DNA from: Bacteroidales bacterium
Lineage (GTDB): Bacteria > Bacteroidota > Bacteroidia > Bacteroidales > F082
Length of the DNA: 64,000 nucleotides
NCBI GenBank assembly: GCA_900769945.1
Contig: CAAGIO010000022.1
Coordinates: forward strand, 124,001-188,000
Reading direction: 5' to 3'
In this document: in pieces, positions 49,153 through 58,169 of the stretch
How the letters are laid out: every line of letters begins with the position of its first letter
How positions within the stretch are numbered: position 1 is the stretch's first letter
Program-made: the position numbers and the translations under genes
The notes under the pieces: model-generated
What the model was told of the DNA's origin: nothing
What the model saw: only the letters and a program-made list of their open reading frames with translations
The model's database searches: none

Positions 49153-50406
49153 TTAATAAAGGCTAATGACGTTAGGGGTGAAATTGTTTTTCAGCATTTC
49201 CAAGATTATGTTGGCGGCTTCAACCTGCTGGTATCCGAAGAAATCGTTGGCCATCTGTATGAGGGTGTTGATTTCGTTAGTGTCTATCTTCTTGTCCGCC
49301 ATCATTATTTGAATCAGGTAGATGAAGAGAGCCTCTCTAAGGTTAGGGTTTATCTCCAAAATCTTGTGAGTGGACTGGATAAACATACTTATTATCTGGT
49401 CTTTTTCAAGTTTGAAAATCTCGTTGATAAACTCGCCGGGGAATATTTGAGTGGCAGAGAGCTCGTCAAGGATTATTTCGAGTTCTTTCTCGCTCATCTC
49501 GCCGTCAGAGTTTGACATGATGATGCCGGCCGAGACGATATAGTCTGTCATATAGACGTCGAGTTCCGAGTTCCTTACCCTCAGGAGGATGGAAATAAGG
49601 TCGTCCATCTCGTTGTTAAGTTCTTGGCGGCTTGTGCCGTCCTTAACGAAGAATTCGCTTTTTGCAAAGATGTTAAGAGCCTCAACCCTGATAGGGTTTA
49701 CGGGGTGGACGTCGAAGTTAAGGCCTTTGTCGTTCCTGAAGAAATCGAGGCGTTTTTTGTTATCTTCGATGAAGTTTTCGATATTCATCTTCATCTTGTC
49801 GAAATCAAGGCCGGATGCCATCTTGAAGAAGGCTGAGATACAGACGTTTATGTTAGGCATTGCGAGGAACCCGTAGCGGTCGGCAATGAGCTCGTTGAGC
49901 TGTCCCCACAGCCTTATCTTGTATTGTAGCGTTATCGGGGTCTCTTCCTTGTTTGAATAGACGAAGTCGATAAGCCTTGTCAGCTTGGTGTTGCCGTTGA
50001 TAAGGTGTCCCATCTCATGGCCAATGACAAAACGCAGCTCGTCATCTGTCATTAGCTGGACAAGCGATGAGTTCACGTTGATGATGTTAGGTTCCTCTGG
50101 GTTCATTGAGCAGATGGAGTAAGCGTTGACAGAAGAATCGCCTGTCACGTAGAAGTCAATATTGTCCTCGAACCCAAGTTGTTCCTTAATCTCCTGAAAC
50201 ATATTGTAATAGTGCGGGAGTGTCGCCTGTTCAACCTTGAAGCTGTGTCCTTCAAGAATGCTGCGGAAATAGTTTGTCGGATTCTGTGTCTTTGCCATCT
50301 CCATCAGTTGTTCGACGATATTTCCTTGTAGTGCGTCGTATATCTGTGAGCTTAGAGAAGACTCAAGAGGAAGACCGTAGTCTTCATGGTTTATGTTGCA
50401 TTTCAT
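49153..50406 (-). CDS. M48-type metallopeptidase with C-terminal TerB-like domain
   Basis: 417 residues from ATG 50406 (the longer frame crosses AT-rich promoter). The zinc site HEMGH (about residue 132, in LRFVIGHEMGHLINGNTKL) and the downstream NELIADRYGF (third Glu ligand) make it an M48/gluzincin peptidase. No membrane helix or signal is present, so it is cytoplasmic, unlike HtpX. From about 290 on there is an all-helical tail with two acidic repeats (SNSDGEMSEKELEIILDELS and MMADKKIDTNEINTLIQMAN), similar to TerB/DjlA-like tellurite-resistance domains. Substrate unknown. Proteins with this arrangement seem to occur in Bacteroidota, but I cannot name one. Confidence 0.75.
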   Translation of the reverse strand: MKCNINHEDYGLPLESSLSSQIYDALQGNIVEQLMEMAKTQNPTNYFRSILEGHSFKVEQATLPHYYNMFQEIKEQLGFEDNIDFYVTGDSSVNAYSICSMNPEEPNIINVNSSLVQLMTDDELRFVIGHEMGHLINGNTKLTRLIDFVYSNKEETPITLQYKIRLWGQLNELIADRYGFLAMPNINVCISAFFKMASGLDFDKMKMNIENFIEDNKKRLDFFRNDKGLNFDVHPVNPIRVEALNIFAKSEFFVKDGTSRQELNNEMDDLISILLRVRNSELDVYMTDYIVSAGIIMSNSDGEMSEKELEIILDELSATQIFPGEFINEIFKLEKDQIISMFIQSTHKILEINPNLREALFIYLIQIMMADKKIDTNEINTLIQMANDFFGYQQVEAANIILEMLKNNFTPNVISLY

Positions 50407-50561
50407 GTCTTTTATTTTTTGCAAATATAAACTTATTTTTGAGAACCGCGTTTCTTGTCTGAAAAAATATCTAATTTTTTGCAAAGTAAGAGACTTGTCG
50501 TTTTATATGTTAGAAATCTTGTCTCATGAGGACGGACAGAAGGAGAGATGATGATAGGAAT

Positions 50562-50592
50562 AAAAAAGCCCACTGTCTTGTTGACAGCAGGC
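50562..50592 (-). terminator. Terminator after tRNA-Tyr
   Basis: On the minus strand GCCTGCTGTC and GACAGTGGGC form a 10-bp stem with one mismatch region, followed by TTTTTTATT. Confidence 0.8.
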
Positions 50593-50602
50593 GTCTTATT
50601 TG

Positions 50603-50684
50603 TGGGGGAGGGTGGACTCGAACCACCGAACTCATCCGAGGACAGATTTACAGTCTGTTGCAATTGCCGCTATGCGACTCCCCC
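50603..50684 (-). tRNA. tRNA-Tyr (anticodon GTA)
   Basis: An 82-nt tRNA with a long variable arm (class II), acceptor GGGGGAG/CTCCCCC, discriminator A, anticodon stem CAGAC/... with loop TGTAAAT (anticodon GTA), and T-arm with GTTCGAGTC. The long arm fits bacterial tRNA-Tyr. Confidence 0.95.
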
Positions 50685-50772
50685 TTGGTTTTGCGTTGCA
50701 AAAATATATAATTTTTCAATACGTTCAACAAAAAAATGCAATCAATATAAAAATATTATAATAGGTTAATTT

Positions 50773-51648
50773 TCAATATATTAGTGTGTATTTTATCACT
50801 GATGCGGCATGAAAGAAACCAACACTGCTGTCTTTTGGAAAGATATTAGACGGCACATTTGATGATGCTCCCATCATTGGGTTTGTTCCATTTACTGACG
50901 AAGCACCTAAGATATAAGATGCGTATTCGTTGGGGATAACCGACAGATAAAGGCTTACAGTGTCTCCTTTGTGCAACACTTCAAGGCTGTCTTTCTGATT
51001 CAAGAAATAAACGGGCATCTCGCCGGCAAGCATTGTCATGAAAGGGCTGTTGAAATATATGCCCGACATTCCTTCCATTGAGAACAACTCGCATTTGTTC
51101 AAGGTGTCGCTACCAAGGATCCTGTCGTTTATTCCAACCTTCACCATATAATAAGCGTCTTTTTCGTCAAGTGTCTGAAAATAAGGATATATGCCGAGAT
51201 AATAATCAAACACCATCCCTCCAAAACTGTATTGTTTTATGGTGACGGAGTCGATTTGCTCGACATTATTTCGCATTGTTGACTGTGCGTGATATTGTTT
51301 GTTGCCGTCTTCGTCTGAAAGCTCGACATTGAGGTGATATGTTCGTTCGGGTGTTCCAGCGAACATCTGTGTTGAAAGGTAGTATCCCGGATTGTCGGTT
51401 TCAGCAAACCATATAGTGTCGATATTGTCGTGTACAAAGACTTTAGCGCCCGACACCATCTCCGGTTCTGCTTCAGAATAGAAGTCGGAGGTTCTGCTGA
51501 TGACCACCTCTTGATATTTATACTCATCGGTTATTGAGCCGGATATTCCAATCAGACTTTCAAAATCCTGTGGGTCGAACACCATTTCCTCCGTGCATGA
51601 CGACAGTAGGAGCGACAATAATGATATTAATAAGGTGATTCTTTTCAT
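50773..51648 (-). CDS. DUF4249 lipoprotein
   Basis: 291 residues with a lipoprotein signal (MKRITLLISLLSLLLSSC). The mature protein has a beta-rich Ig/transthyretin-like start (LIGISGSITDEYKYQEVVIS, VSGAKVFVHDN) and is typical of DUF4249, which regularly sits beside a TonB-dependent receptor. It is 11 nt downstream of such a receptor, so a surface lipoprotein forming a lid or partner, analogous to SusD, is likely (inference). Confidence 0.82.
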   Translation of the reverse strand: MKRITLLISLLSLLLSSCTEEMVFDPQDFESLIGISGSITDEYKYQEVVISRTSDFYSEAEPEMVSGAKVFVHDNIDTIWFAETDNPGYYLSTQMFAGTPERTYHLNVELSDEDGNKQYHAQSTMRNNVEQIDSVTIKQYSFGGMVFDYYLGIYPYFQTLDEKDAYYMVKVGINDRILGSDTLNKCELFSMEGMSGIYFNSPFMTMLAGEMPVYFLNQKDSLEVLHKGDTVSLYLSVIPNEYASYILGASSVNGTNPMMGASSNVPSNIFPKDSSVGFFHAASVIKYTLIY

Positions 51649-51659
51649 TATGTTGTGTT

Positions 51660-53987
51660 TTAGTACTTGAAATTGTATGAAATTGAAGGGACAAAAGAGA
51701 ACAGGTACATCTTTTCGCCTTGAATGATATTGTTGTCAGACTGGGTGAACATTACTGCCCATGTGTTATGTCGTGCGTAAACGTTGTAAATAGAGATGTT
51801 CCATTCTCCCTGCCATGTCTTGTGTTTGCGGCATTTCCAAGTAGCGGAGAGGTCTAAGCGGTGATAGTCGGGGTAGCGGTTCTGGTTTCTGTACCCGTTA
51901 TAAACCGGATATGTTACGCCATGGTCGGTGTATTTCCCGCAAGGGTATGTCACAGGCTGCCCGGTGTTGTATATCCAGTTGGCGGAGATGTCGAGTCTGT
52001 CGTTGAAGGTGTAGTTTAGCACAATACTGATATTATGGGGTCTGTCGTATGGTGAGCGGTATTCCTTGTCGTGGCTGATGCCCTTCACTGTTCTAAATGA
52101 GCGGCTATAAGTATAAGATAACCAGCCGGTCAGCCGCCCGTAGTTCTTTCTGATGAGGAACTCTGCTCCATAAGAGCGTCCCTTTCCGACACGCACTTCG
52201 CCATCTATAAGGACATTGCCGTAGAAAAAGGCGTTGTCAGCGAAGTCGATGACGTTTTTGAAGTTTTTATAGAAGATTTCCACTGAAGTCTCAATGTCGT
52301 TGCCTCTGAAATTCCTGAAATATCCGGCGGCGAGCTGGTCGCATTTCTGTGGCTTGATATTTGGACTTGTCGGGAACCACACGTCAAAAGGCAGGCCTCC
52401 CGTCGAGTTCGCCGCTAACTGTGCGTACTGCACTGTCCTTGAATAAGATGCCTTAATAGATGATGTCGCTCCAAGCTGGTATTTTATTGCGAAGCGGGGC
52501 TCGATATTTGCCTGCGTGTGGAACACCTCGCCTCTCTTATAAATAACGGAGTCCGTCATCTGGTAGTTCTCGTCAAATAAATAAAGGGTCTCGTCACCGA
52601 TATTGTTAAACATGGAGAGCCTTATTCCGTATCGTATTGACAGCAGCGGGTTTATTGTGTGTTCGTTGCTGAAGTACAGTGCTGATTCCAACGCCTTCCG
52701 TATTATTGTCTCGTTGGAGCTTACTGAAAGATACATTGCCACGGCTCCGTTTTTATCGTCAAGTTGACCTTGGTTATATCCGTGAAAAGTGGTAGAAAGG
52801 CCGAATTTTGACGTCATCTTGTCATTAATGATATAGGTGAAGTCATATTTGGCGGCGAGGTCTTTTATTCCTGCGGAGACAGAGAACTCGAAAGGGTCTG
52901 AGGAGACGCCTATCTTATATCTATAGTTGGTGTATATCAGAGACAGGTTCGATGTCAGCTTGCTGTTAAAGATGTGGTTCCATCGTGTTGTGAGGCTGTT
53001 GTTACCGTATCCGAAGCCCATGGCGTTCATCATCTCTAAATTGTCGAAACCGTAGTATCCAGAGATAAAAATGCGGTTGTTATTGTTAATAATGTGTGTT
53101 ATTTTTGCGTTTATGTCATAGAAATGAAGGCGGGCGTCCTTGATGTCATCTATTAATAAAGGTGCGAGAACTCCGCCGTATGTCAAGCGTCCCGCGAGCA
53201 TTAAAGAGGTGCGCTGTTTGTTCATCGGGGAGTTAATCATGAGTCTGCTTGTGAGTACTCCGATGCCTCCGTTAAGTGTGAGTCTGTCGGGTATCTCGTC
53301 AATGGTCCTGACGTCTAAAACAGATGATAGTCTGTTGTCGAAGGAGGCGGGTATGTCGCCTTTGTAAAGTGTGGCTTCTTTAATAGCATCGTTGTTGAAA
53401 ACGGAGAAGAATCCGATGAAATGAGAAGGGTTATATATTGTTGCGTCATCGAGAATGATGAGGTTCTGGTCCGGGGAGCCGCCTCTCACGGCGAAGCCTG
53501 ATGAGCCTTCCGATGCCGCCTGCACTCCGGGCAGCATCTGTATAGCCTTGATGACGTCAGTCTCTCCCATCAGCGCCGGAATCTTTCTGATTCTTATCAT
53601 GTCAAGTTTCTGTGTGCTCATCGCCAGCTCCTTGACGTTGGCGTCTTTCTTTTTGCTCGTTATCAACACCTTATCAAGTATCTGGCTTTCCATAGAAAGG
53701 TTGATGTTCACTCGTTTGCGGCTGTTTGTGACGATGACCCTCTCCTCCAAAGTCTTATATCCAAGGAACGAGTATCTGACAAGGTGTGAGCCAGGCTGAA
53801 GGTGCAGTTCGTAATAACCGTTTTCGTTGCTCGTGCTGCCGATTTGTAGTGAGTCGATGTATATTGCTGCATCAAAAAGCGGCTCGCCTGTCGCTTCATC
53901 TCTGATGGTACCGAAAATAGCAGTCTGCTGCCCGATGACATCACACATCAGCAATAACATAGCTAATATTGAAAACAGTTTCTTCAT
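51660..53987 (-). CDS. TonB-dependent receptor with carboxypeptidase-like N-terminal domain
   Basis: 775 residues: signal peptide (LFSILAMLLLMCDVIGQ), a carboxypeptidase regulatory-like domain (AIFGTIRDEATGEPLFDAAI; GSHLVRYSFLGYKTL) at about 20-105, the TonB plug (PALMGETDVIKAIQMLPGVQ, GFAVRGGSPDQNLIILDDAT) at about 130-240, and the 22-stranded barrel up to the final FVPSISYNFKY. It imports a ligand through the outer membrane using TonB energy. The ligand is unknown; pairing with DUF4249 is typical and differs from SusC/SusD pairs. Confidence 0.92.
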   Translation of the reverse strand: MKKLFSILAMLLLMCDVIGQQTAIFGTIRDEATGEPLFDAAIYIDSLQIGSTSNENGYYELHLQPGSHLVRYSFLGYKTLEERVIVTNSRKRVNINLSMESQILDKVLITSKKKDANVKELAMSTQKLDMIRIRKIPALMGETDVIKAIQMLPGVQAASEGSSGFAVRGGSPDQNLIILDDATIYNPSHFIGFFSVFNNDAIKEATLYKGDIPASFDNRLSSVLDVRTIDEIPDRLTLNGGIGVLTSRLMINSPMNKQRTSLMLAGRLTYGGVLAPLLIDDIKDARLHFYDINAKITHIINNNNRIFISGYYGFDNLEMMNAMGFGYGNNSLTTRWNHIFNSKLTSNLSLIYTNYRYKIGVSSDPFEFSVSAGIKDLAAKYDFTYIINDKMTSKFGLSTTFHGYNQGQLDDKNGAVAMYLSVSSNETIIRKALESALYFSNEHTINPLLSIRYGIRLSMFNNIGDETLYLFDENYQMTDSVIYKRGEVFHTQANIEPRFAIKYQLGATSSIKASYSRTVQYAQLAANSTGGLPFDVWFPTSPNIKPQKCDQLAAGYFRNFRGNDIETSVEIFYKNFKNVIDFADNAFFYGNVLIDGEVRVGKGRSYGAEFLIRKNYGRLTGWLSYTYSRSFRTVKGISHDKEYRSPYDRPHNISIVLNYTFNDRLDISANWIYNTGQPVTYPCGKYTDHGVTYPVYNGYRNQNRYPDYHRLDLSATWKCRKHKTWQGEWNISIYNVYARHNTWAVMFTQSDNNIIQGEKMYLFSFVPSISYNFKY

Positions 53988-54127
53988 TATCTCAAAAAAT
54001 TGTCGCCAAAATTACAAATATTATTTGAGAGAGACACTCTACAATGAAAGATTTTTGTGTTAATCTTTTTTAAGAAAATGTTGTCAGTATTGAAAAAAAA
54101 CCTCATTTTTGTAAAAAAAAGAAAGAT

Positions 54128-55291
54128 ATGCAATATAACTTTGATGAGATTATTGAACGTGTTGGCACTGAGAGTGTTAAATATGATTTGAGGGAGAAGG
54201 TGTTCGGCAGGTCTGACGTTATTCCGATGTGGGTTGCTGACATGGACTTCAGGACTCCCGACTTTATTAGAGATGCTGTCGTTAAGAGGGCAGGAGGAGA
54301 TGTTTACGGCTATACATTCCGTGAAGACGAGTATTACGATGCTGTGGCGAGATGGATTACGCGCCGTCACGGCTGGAAGGTGGAGCGTGAGTGGATAAGT
54401 TACACTCCGGGTGTTGTCAGTGCTATTAACATGGCTGTGCTGTCGATGACCAAGGAAGGTGACAGGGTGATAATACAGCCTCCCGTATATCCGCCATTTT
54501 TCCATGCTGTGAAGGGACATAACAGGACGCTTGTAGAGAATCCTCTTATTGAGACGGAAGACGGTTTTGTGATGGATTATGAGCTTCTTGAGGAGCAGGC
54601 GAAGACGGCCAAGATGCTTATTCTGAGTAATCCGCATAACCCCGTGGGACGTTGTTGGAGCAGGGAAGAGCTTGAACGTTTGGGAGACATCTGTATGAGG
54701 AACAATGTCTTAGTGTTTTCAGATGAGATACATTGTGACCTTGTGCTTCCCGGATTCAGGCACACTCCTTTCGCTTCCGTCAGGGCTGACTTCAAGGAGA
54801 GGTGTATTACGGCGCATGCGGCGAGTAAGACGTTCAATATTGCGGGCTTGGCAACGTCGTCGGTCATAATACCCAACGGAGAGATGAGGGCGCGTTTTGA
54901 GGGATATGTTCATTCCTTGGAGGTGGACCTCGGAAACATCTTCGGCAAGATAGCCACAAAAGCGGCAATGGAGAAAGGGGAGGAGTGGCTTGACCAGCTG
55001 CTGTGTTATCTTAAGGGAAATATCGATTATGCTGTTGAATATCTTCGTGCTGAGATGCCGAGGGTGAGGGTGCATAAGCCGCAGGCAACGTATATGTTGT
55101 GGCTTGACTTCTCATCATATAACTTGAGTAACAAGGAGTTGAATGAAAAGATGGTGTTTGGTGCCGGTGTGGGCATGAACAACGGCATTGAGTTTGGTGT
55201 TGAGGGGGAGAGCTGTCTTAGAATGAATTTAGCGTGTCCGAGGAGCGTTATCGAGAGTGCTTTAAGGAGGATTAGGAAGGCATTTGGTTAA
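54128..55291 (+). CDS. PLP-dependent C-S lyase, MalY/PatB type
   Basis: A 387-residue fold-type I PLP enzyme of the MalY/PatB branch (cystathionine beta-lyase activity, releasing pyruvate, ammonia and a thiol). PMWVADMDFRTPDFIRDAV is the family N-terminal motif, and LILSNPHNPVGRCWSREELE and FSDEIHCDL bind PLP. The lysine that holds PLP is in AASKTFNIAGLATS. Full length. It stands alone between the receptor pair and the tRNA cluster. A regulatory role like that of E. coli MalY is not indicated. Confidence 0.9.
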   Translation: MQYNFDEIIERVGTESVKYDLREKVFGRSDVIPMWVADMDFRTPDFIRDAVVKRAGGDVYGYTFREDEYYDAVARWITRRHGWKVEREWISYTPGVVSAINMAVLSMTKEGDRVIIQPPVYPPFFHAVKGHNRTLVENPLIETEDGFVMDYELLEEQAKTAKMLILSNPHNPVGRCWSREELERLGDICMRNNVLVFSDEIHCDLVLPGFRHTPFASVRADFKERCITAHAASKTFNIAGLATSSVIIPNGEMRARFEGYVHSLEVDLGNIFGKIATKAAMEKGEEWLDQLLCYLKGNIDYAVEYLRAEMPRVRVHKPQATYMLWLDFSSYNLSNKELNEKMVFGAGVGMNNGIEFGVEGESCLRMNLACPRSVIESALRRIRKAFG

Positions 55292-55314
55292 TGACGTACA
55301 CCTCCGGCAGCGCA

Positions 55315-55358
55315 CGACACAAAAAAAGGGAGTCTTTTGAACTCCCTTTTTTGTGTCG
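55315..55358. terminator. Bidirectional terminator between the lyase gene and the tRNA cluster
   Basis: AAAAAAGGGAGT pairs with ACTCCCTTTTTT around CTTTTGA (55321-55352). The outer CGACAC/GTGTCG extends the stem and touches the tRNA-Pro 3' end. Confidence 0.85.
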
Positions 55359-55430
55359 GGGTAGCAGGATTCGAACCTGCGACCCCCTGCTCCCAAAGCA
55401 GGTGCGCTAGCCGGACTGCGCTATGCCCCG
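55356..55430 (-). tRNA. tRNA-Pro (anticodon TGG), copy 1
   Basis: 75 nt, minus strand; anticodon loop TTTGGGA within CCTGC/GCAGG, and T-arm GCAGG/CCTGC with TTCGAAT. The acceptor is CGGGGCA with TACCCCG, in which position 6-67 is a C-A mismatch. It is identical to the copy at 55445. Confidence 0.95.
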
Positions 55431-55444
55431 AAACCACATTTCCG

Positions 55445-55519
55445 TCGGGGTAGCAGGATTCGAACCTGCGACCCCCTGCTCCCAAAGCAGGTGCGCTAGC
55501 CGGACTGCGCTATGCCCCG
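55445..55519 (-). tRNA. tRNA-Pro (anticodon TGG), copy 2
   Basis: Identical 75-nt copy, 14 nt from copy 1, so a recent tandem duplication. It has the same C6-A67 mismatch in the acceptor stem. Confidence 0.95.
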
Positions 55520-55527
55520 ATTTTACG

Positions 55528-55615
55528 CGGAGAAGGGGGGATTCGAACCCCCGGTAGCCTTAGGGGCTACGACAGTTTAGCAAACTGTTGGTTTCAGCCA
55601 CTCACCCACCTCTCC
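55528..55615 (-). tRNA. tRNA-Ser (anticodon GCT)
   Basis: An 88-nt class II tRNA with a long variable arm (GTAGCC/GGCTAC). Acceptor GGAGAGG/CTTCTCC (one G-T), discriminator G, anticodon stem ACAGT/ACTGT with loop TTGCTAA. It would be first in the tRNA-Ser - Pro - Pro transcript. Confidence 0.95.
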
Positions 55616-55724
55616 GTGTTCTGTGGTTTTGCGCTGCAAAGGTACGTCATTTTTTCTTATATGCAACATATTTTTTAAAATATTTTTTATCTTATAAAAT
55701 CATATTGATTATTAAATATTTGTG

Positions 55725-55732
55725 TATTTTTG
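55725..55732 (+). promoter_or_regulatory. -7 element of the alkaline phosphatase gene
   Basis: TATTTTTG, 15 nt before the ATG at 55748. Confidence 0.6.
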
Positions 55733-55747
55733 CAAAAAATTTTATAT

Positions 55748-56824
55748 ATGAAATACAACGTTTTATCTGCTTTTTTTATGCTATTTTTAGCATTTTGTGC
55801 AACTTCTTGTTGCTCGAACGACGAAAAATGCTCCTCTCAACAGCCCCAAAATGTAGTGCTTATGATAGGAGACGGAATGAGTATCCCCCAGATTTATGCC
55901 CTGATGATGACCGAGGATTCTCCAACGGCTTTTCAAAGATTCCCGTTCTCCGGTCTCGCCGTATCAAAGTCGGCATCTAACGAGATTACTGACTCTGCCG
56001 CCGGTGGCACCGCCATCGCCACAGGTCATAAGACGAATAACCATATTATAGGTATGGATGCAGACAGCGTCAGTGTGCCGAGCCTTCTCGATATTATGGC
56101 AGAGAAAGGCAAGAAAACCGGTGTCGTGGTCACAAGCTATGTCACCCACGCTACCCCGGCATCATTTGTCGCCCACACCCCCAACAGGAACAAGTACGAA
56201 GATATCGCCTTGCAGATCTCCGAAAGATCAGACGTTGACATCATCATCGGCGGCGGTAAGAAACACTTTATTAATAGGAGCGACAGCCTTGACCTCTTGG
56301 AGAAGATGAGACAAGACGGCTGGAACGTGTGCGACTCGTTGGGACAGCTGACCGACTTTAATGAAAAGACTATTGTGCTGGCTGAAATGTCACATCTCAA
56401 AAAAGCCCCTCAGCGTGGCGACTTTCTTCCTGACGCCACATCACTCGCCCTACAGTCCCTTTCTAATGAAAACGGTTTCTTCCTCATGGTCGAAGGCTCA
56501 CAAATCGACTTCGCAGGACATAATAACGACTCCACCTATCTCGTTGACGAGATGCGCGACTTTAACAAGACTATCAATGTGGTGCTCGACTTTGCAGAGA
56601 AAAACCCTAACACTCTCGTCATAGTTACAGCTGACCATGAGACCGGCGGCCTTACCATGATCGACAGGAAAGGCAAATATACTGATGTTGAGTTTGAATT
56701 CACAACAGGCAGCCACACGCCTCTTCTCGTCCCGGTGTTCGCATTCGGGCCAGGAGCCGAACATTTCTCCGGCATCATGGACAATACTGATATTATGAAA
56801 AAGGTTCTAAGCCTTGTGAAATAA
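55748..56824 (+). CDS. Alkaline phosphatase lipoprotein
   Basis: 358 residues from ATG 55748. The signal MKYNVLSAFFMLFLAFCATS, then CC is lipoprotein-like. Core motifs: VVLMIGDGMSIPQIYAL (first metal Asp), the nucleophile Ser in EITDSAAGGTAIATGHKT, MVEGSQIDFAGHNND (metal His), VTADHETGGLTM and TGSHTPLLVPVFAFGPGA. It hydrolyses phosphate monoesters outside the inner membrane. It is shorter than E. coli PhoA and of the PhoA-like type common in Bacteroidota. No Pho box was identified. A terminator follows at 56849. Confidence 0.94.
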   Translation: MKYNVLSAFFMLFLAFCATSCCSNDEKCSSQQPQNVVLMIGDGMSIPQIYALMMTEDSPTAFQRFPFSGLAVSKSASNEITDSAAGGTAIATGHKTNNHIIGMDADSVSVPSLLDIMAEKGKKTGVVVTSYVTHATPASFVAHTPNRNKYEDIALQISERSDVDIIIGGGKKHFINRSDSLDLLEKMRQDGWNVCDSLGQLTDFNEKTIVLAEMSHLKKAPQRGDFLPDATSLALQSLSNENGFFLMVEGSQIDFAGHNNDSTYLVDEMRDFNKTINVVLDFAEKNPNTLVIVTADHETGGLTMIDRKGKYTDVEFEFTTGSHTPLLVPVFAFGPGAEHFSGIMDNTDIMKKVLSLVK

Positions 56825-56848
56825 CTGATTTCTCGATAATAAATAATA

Positions 56849-56877
56849 AAAAAACCTCCGAAAGGAGGTTTTTTTTT
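56849..56877 (+). terminator. Terminator after alkaline phosphatase
   Basis: AAACCTCC and GGAGGTTT form a stem with a GAAA tetraloop, flanked by A- and T-tracts; it can act in both directions. Confidence 0.9.
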
Positions 56878-56896
56878 AACAAATATTTCTTAATGA

Positions 56897-57397
56897 TTAT
56901 TTTGCTAATTCAGCGCGGAATTCGTTAACACCGTTCTGTGAGAGCTCAACAACTTTTGAAGTCTCGCCTAAATTGACGCAAACGTGGTTGTCGTCAGTGT
57001 AGATGAACATGACGTCTTTTTTGTCGCCCTGTTTTACATACCATACGCCGTCTTCCTGAACGAATTGAACCATCTGGTCGTCCTTTGTGATTGTGTAGCC
57101 GTTCTCATCAGCCTCAACAATGTATTTCCCATTCTCTGTGTCAACTGTCTGAGTGTTTGCTGCGACAGGATTGTTGCCAGTCCAGAACTCGATGGAGTTG
57201 AGAACTACTGCGTCAACCCACAAGCACACCTCATAAACAGGAACAATGCAAGAAGCGAAGAACAAAACCTCGTTAAGCCATTTGTCGCCGAGAGACTTGT
57301 TGAAACCATAATACTTCTTTGTCAAATTAAATGATCCCATGCATGATGACATGAAGATTGTTGCAACTAATGCAAGCGTGATAAATACTTTTTTCAT
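56897..57397 (-). CDS. DUF3332 lipoprotein
   Basis: 166 residues from ATG 57397, with a lipoprotein signal (MKKVFITLALVATIFMSSC). The family part GSFNLTKKYYGFNKSLGDKW, then LNEVLFFASCIVPVYEVCLW includes a hydrophobic stretch. The later acidic, lysine-bearing part is soluble (IVEADENGYTITKDDQMVQF). It is a small envelope lipoprotein of unknown role. The long frame up to 57532 is AT-rich leader; the -7 element is at 57421-57428. Confidence 0.82.
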   Translation of the reverse strand: MKKVFITLALVATIFMSSCMGSFNLTKKYYGFNKSLGDKWLNEVLFFASCIVPVYEVCLWVDAVVLNSIEFWTGNNPVAANTQTVDTENGKYIVEADENGYTITKDDQMVQFVQEDGVWYVKQGDKKDVMFIYTDDNHVCVNLGETSKVVELSQNGVNEFRAELAK

Positions 57398-57420
57398 TTT
57401 TTTAATTTTAGATTTGCTTG

Positions 57421-57428
57421 CAAAAATA
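57421..57428 (-). promoter_or_regulatory. -7 element of the DUF3332 gene
   Basis: Minus strand TATTTTTG, 23 nt before the ATG at 57397. Confidence 0.6.
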
Positions 57429-57493
57429 CTAATTATTTTAAAAGACAAAAAATTTTTTGTTAATAAATGTGTGATATATTTATTTTTTATAAC

Positions 57494-57501
57494 TATATTT
57501 G
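57494..57501 (+). promoter_or_regulatory. -7 element of the RRM gene
   Basis: TATATTTG, about 54 nt before the ATG at 57556. Confidence 0.55.
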
Positions 57502-57555
57502 CAGATGAATTAATTAATTTGTTGAAAAGCAAAGTGTTAACAAATACCTACTTGT

Positions 57556-57798
57556 ATGAAAATTTTTATCTCTAAATTATCTCCAAGGACATCAAGCAAT
57601 GATTTAAGGATGTTATTTGAACGTTTCGGCTCCGTTTCGTCGAGCAAAATCATCTGGGACCACGTAACAAAACGCTCCAAATGCTATGGTTTTATTGAGA
57701 TGCCAAACGATAATGAGGCGTATGTCGCAATAGTTGAAACAGATGAAATGGAGTTCCAAGGCAGCGTTATTAATGTGAAAAAATCTAAACCTCAATGA
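57556..57798 (+). CDS. Small single-RRM RNA-binding protein
   Basis: An 80-residue protein that is one RNA recognition motif: RNP2 at MKIFISKLSP (residues 1-10) and RNP1 at KCYGFIEM (about 42-49), followed by the usual beta4 FQGSVINVKKSKPQ. Such single-RRM proteins are frequent in Bacteroidota and bind single-stranded RNA, possibly as global post-transcriptional regulators. RNP1 has Tyr and Phe at two of the usual aromatic positions. Stand-alone gene. Confidence 0.93.
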   Translation: MKIFISKLSPRTSSNDLRMLFERFGSVSSSKIIWDHVTKRSKCYGFIEMPNDNEAYVAIVETDEMEFQGSVINVKKSKPQ

Positions 57799-57895
57799 GT
57801 TTGATAACATAATTAATGCTCAACGATTTGATAATGAATAGGATATAAAAAATTTAAAAAAATTGATTTTTTTTATTCCGTTTATGTATTTTTTG

Positions 57896-57903
57896 TATCT
57901 TTG
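57896..57903 (+). promoter_or_regulatory. -7 element of tRNA-Arg(TCT)
   Basis: TATCTTTG, 17 nt before the tRNA 5' end. Confidence 0.65.
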
Positions 57904-57920
57904 CAAACGCAAAAAGGAAT

Positions 57921-57994
57921 GGTTCTGTAGCTCAGCTGGATAGAGCAACAGCCTTCTAAGCTGTGGGTCCTGGGTTCGAATCCCAGCGGAATCA
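57921..57994 (+). tRNA. tRNA-Arg (anticodon TCT)
   Basis: 74 nt; acceptor GGTTCTG/CGGAATC, D-arm GCTC/GAGC, anticodon stem ACAGC/GCTGT with loop CTTCTAA, T-arm CTGGG/CCCAG, discriminator A. It reads AGA/AGG. Confidence 0.95.
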
Positions 57995-58004
57995 CGACAA
58001 ACGA

Positions 58005-58045
58005 CCGCAACTTCAATAACACGAGGTTGCGGTTTCCTTTTTCCC
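58005..58045 (+). terminator. Terminator after tRNA-Arg(TCT)
   Basis: ACCGCAACT and AGGTTGCGGT pair (about 9 bp) around a loop of about 11 nt, followed by TTCCTTTTT. The rest of the gap to 58170 shows no gene. Confidence 0.75.
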
Positions 58046-58169
58046 CTCCGTCATCAATCCAAAATACCTCGTCTGAGACAAAATCTACTAAACCATCACG
58101 GAAAACATCATCTCCACATCCTGCTTTTTATTATTCTCTGATTTTTTTCTGCCGCTAAAAAAAATATTT

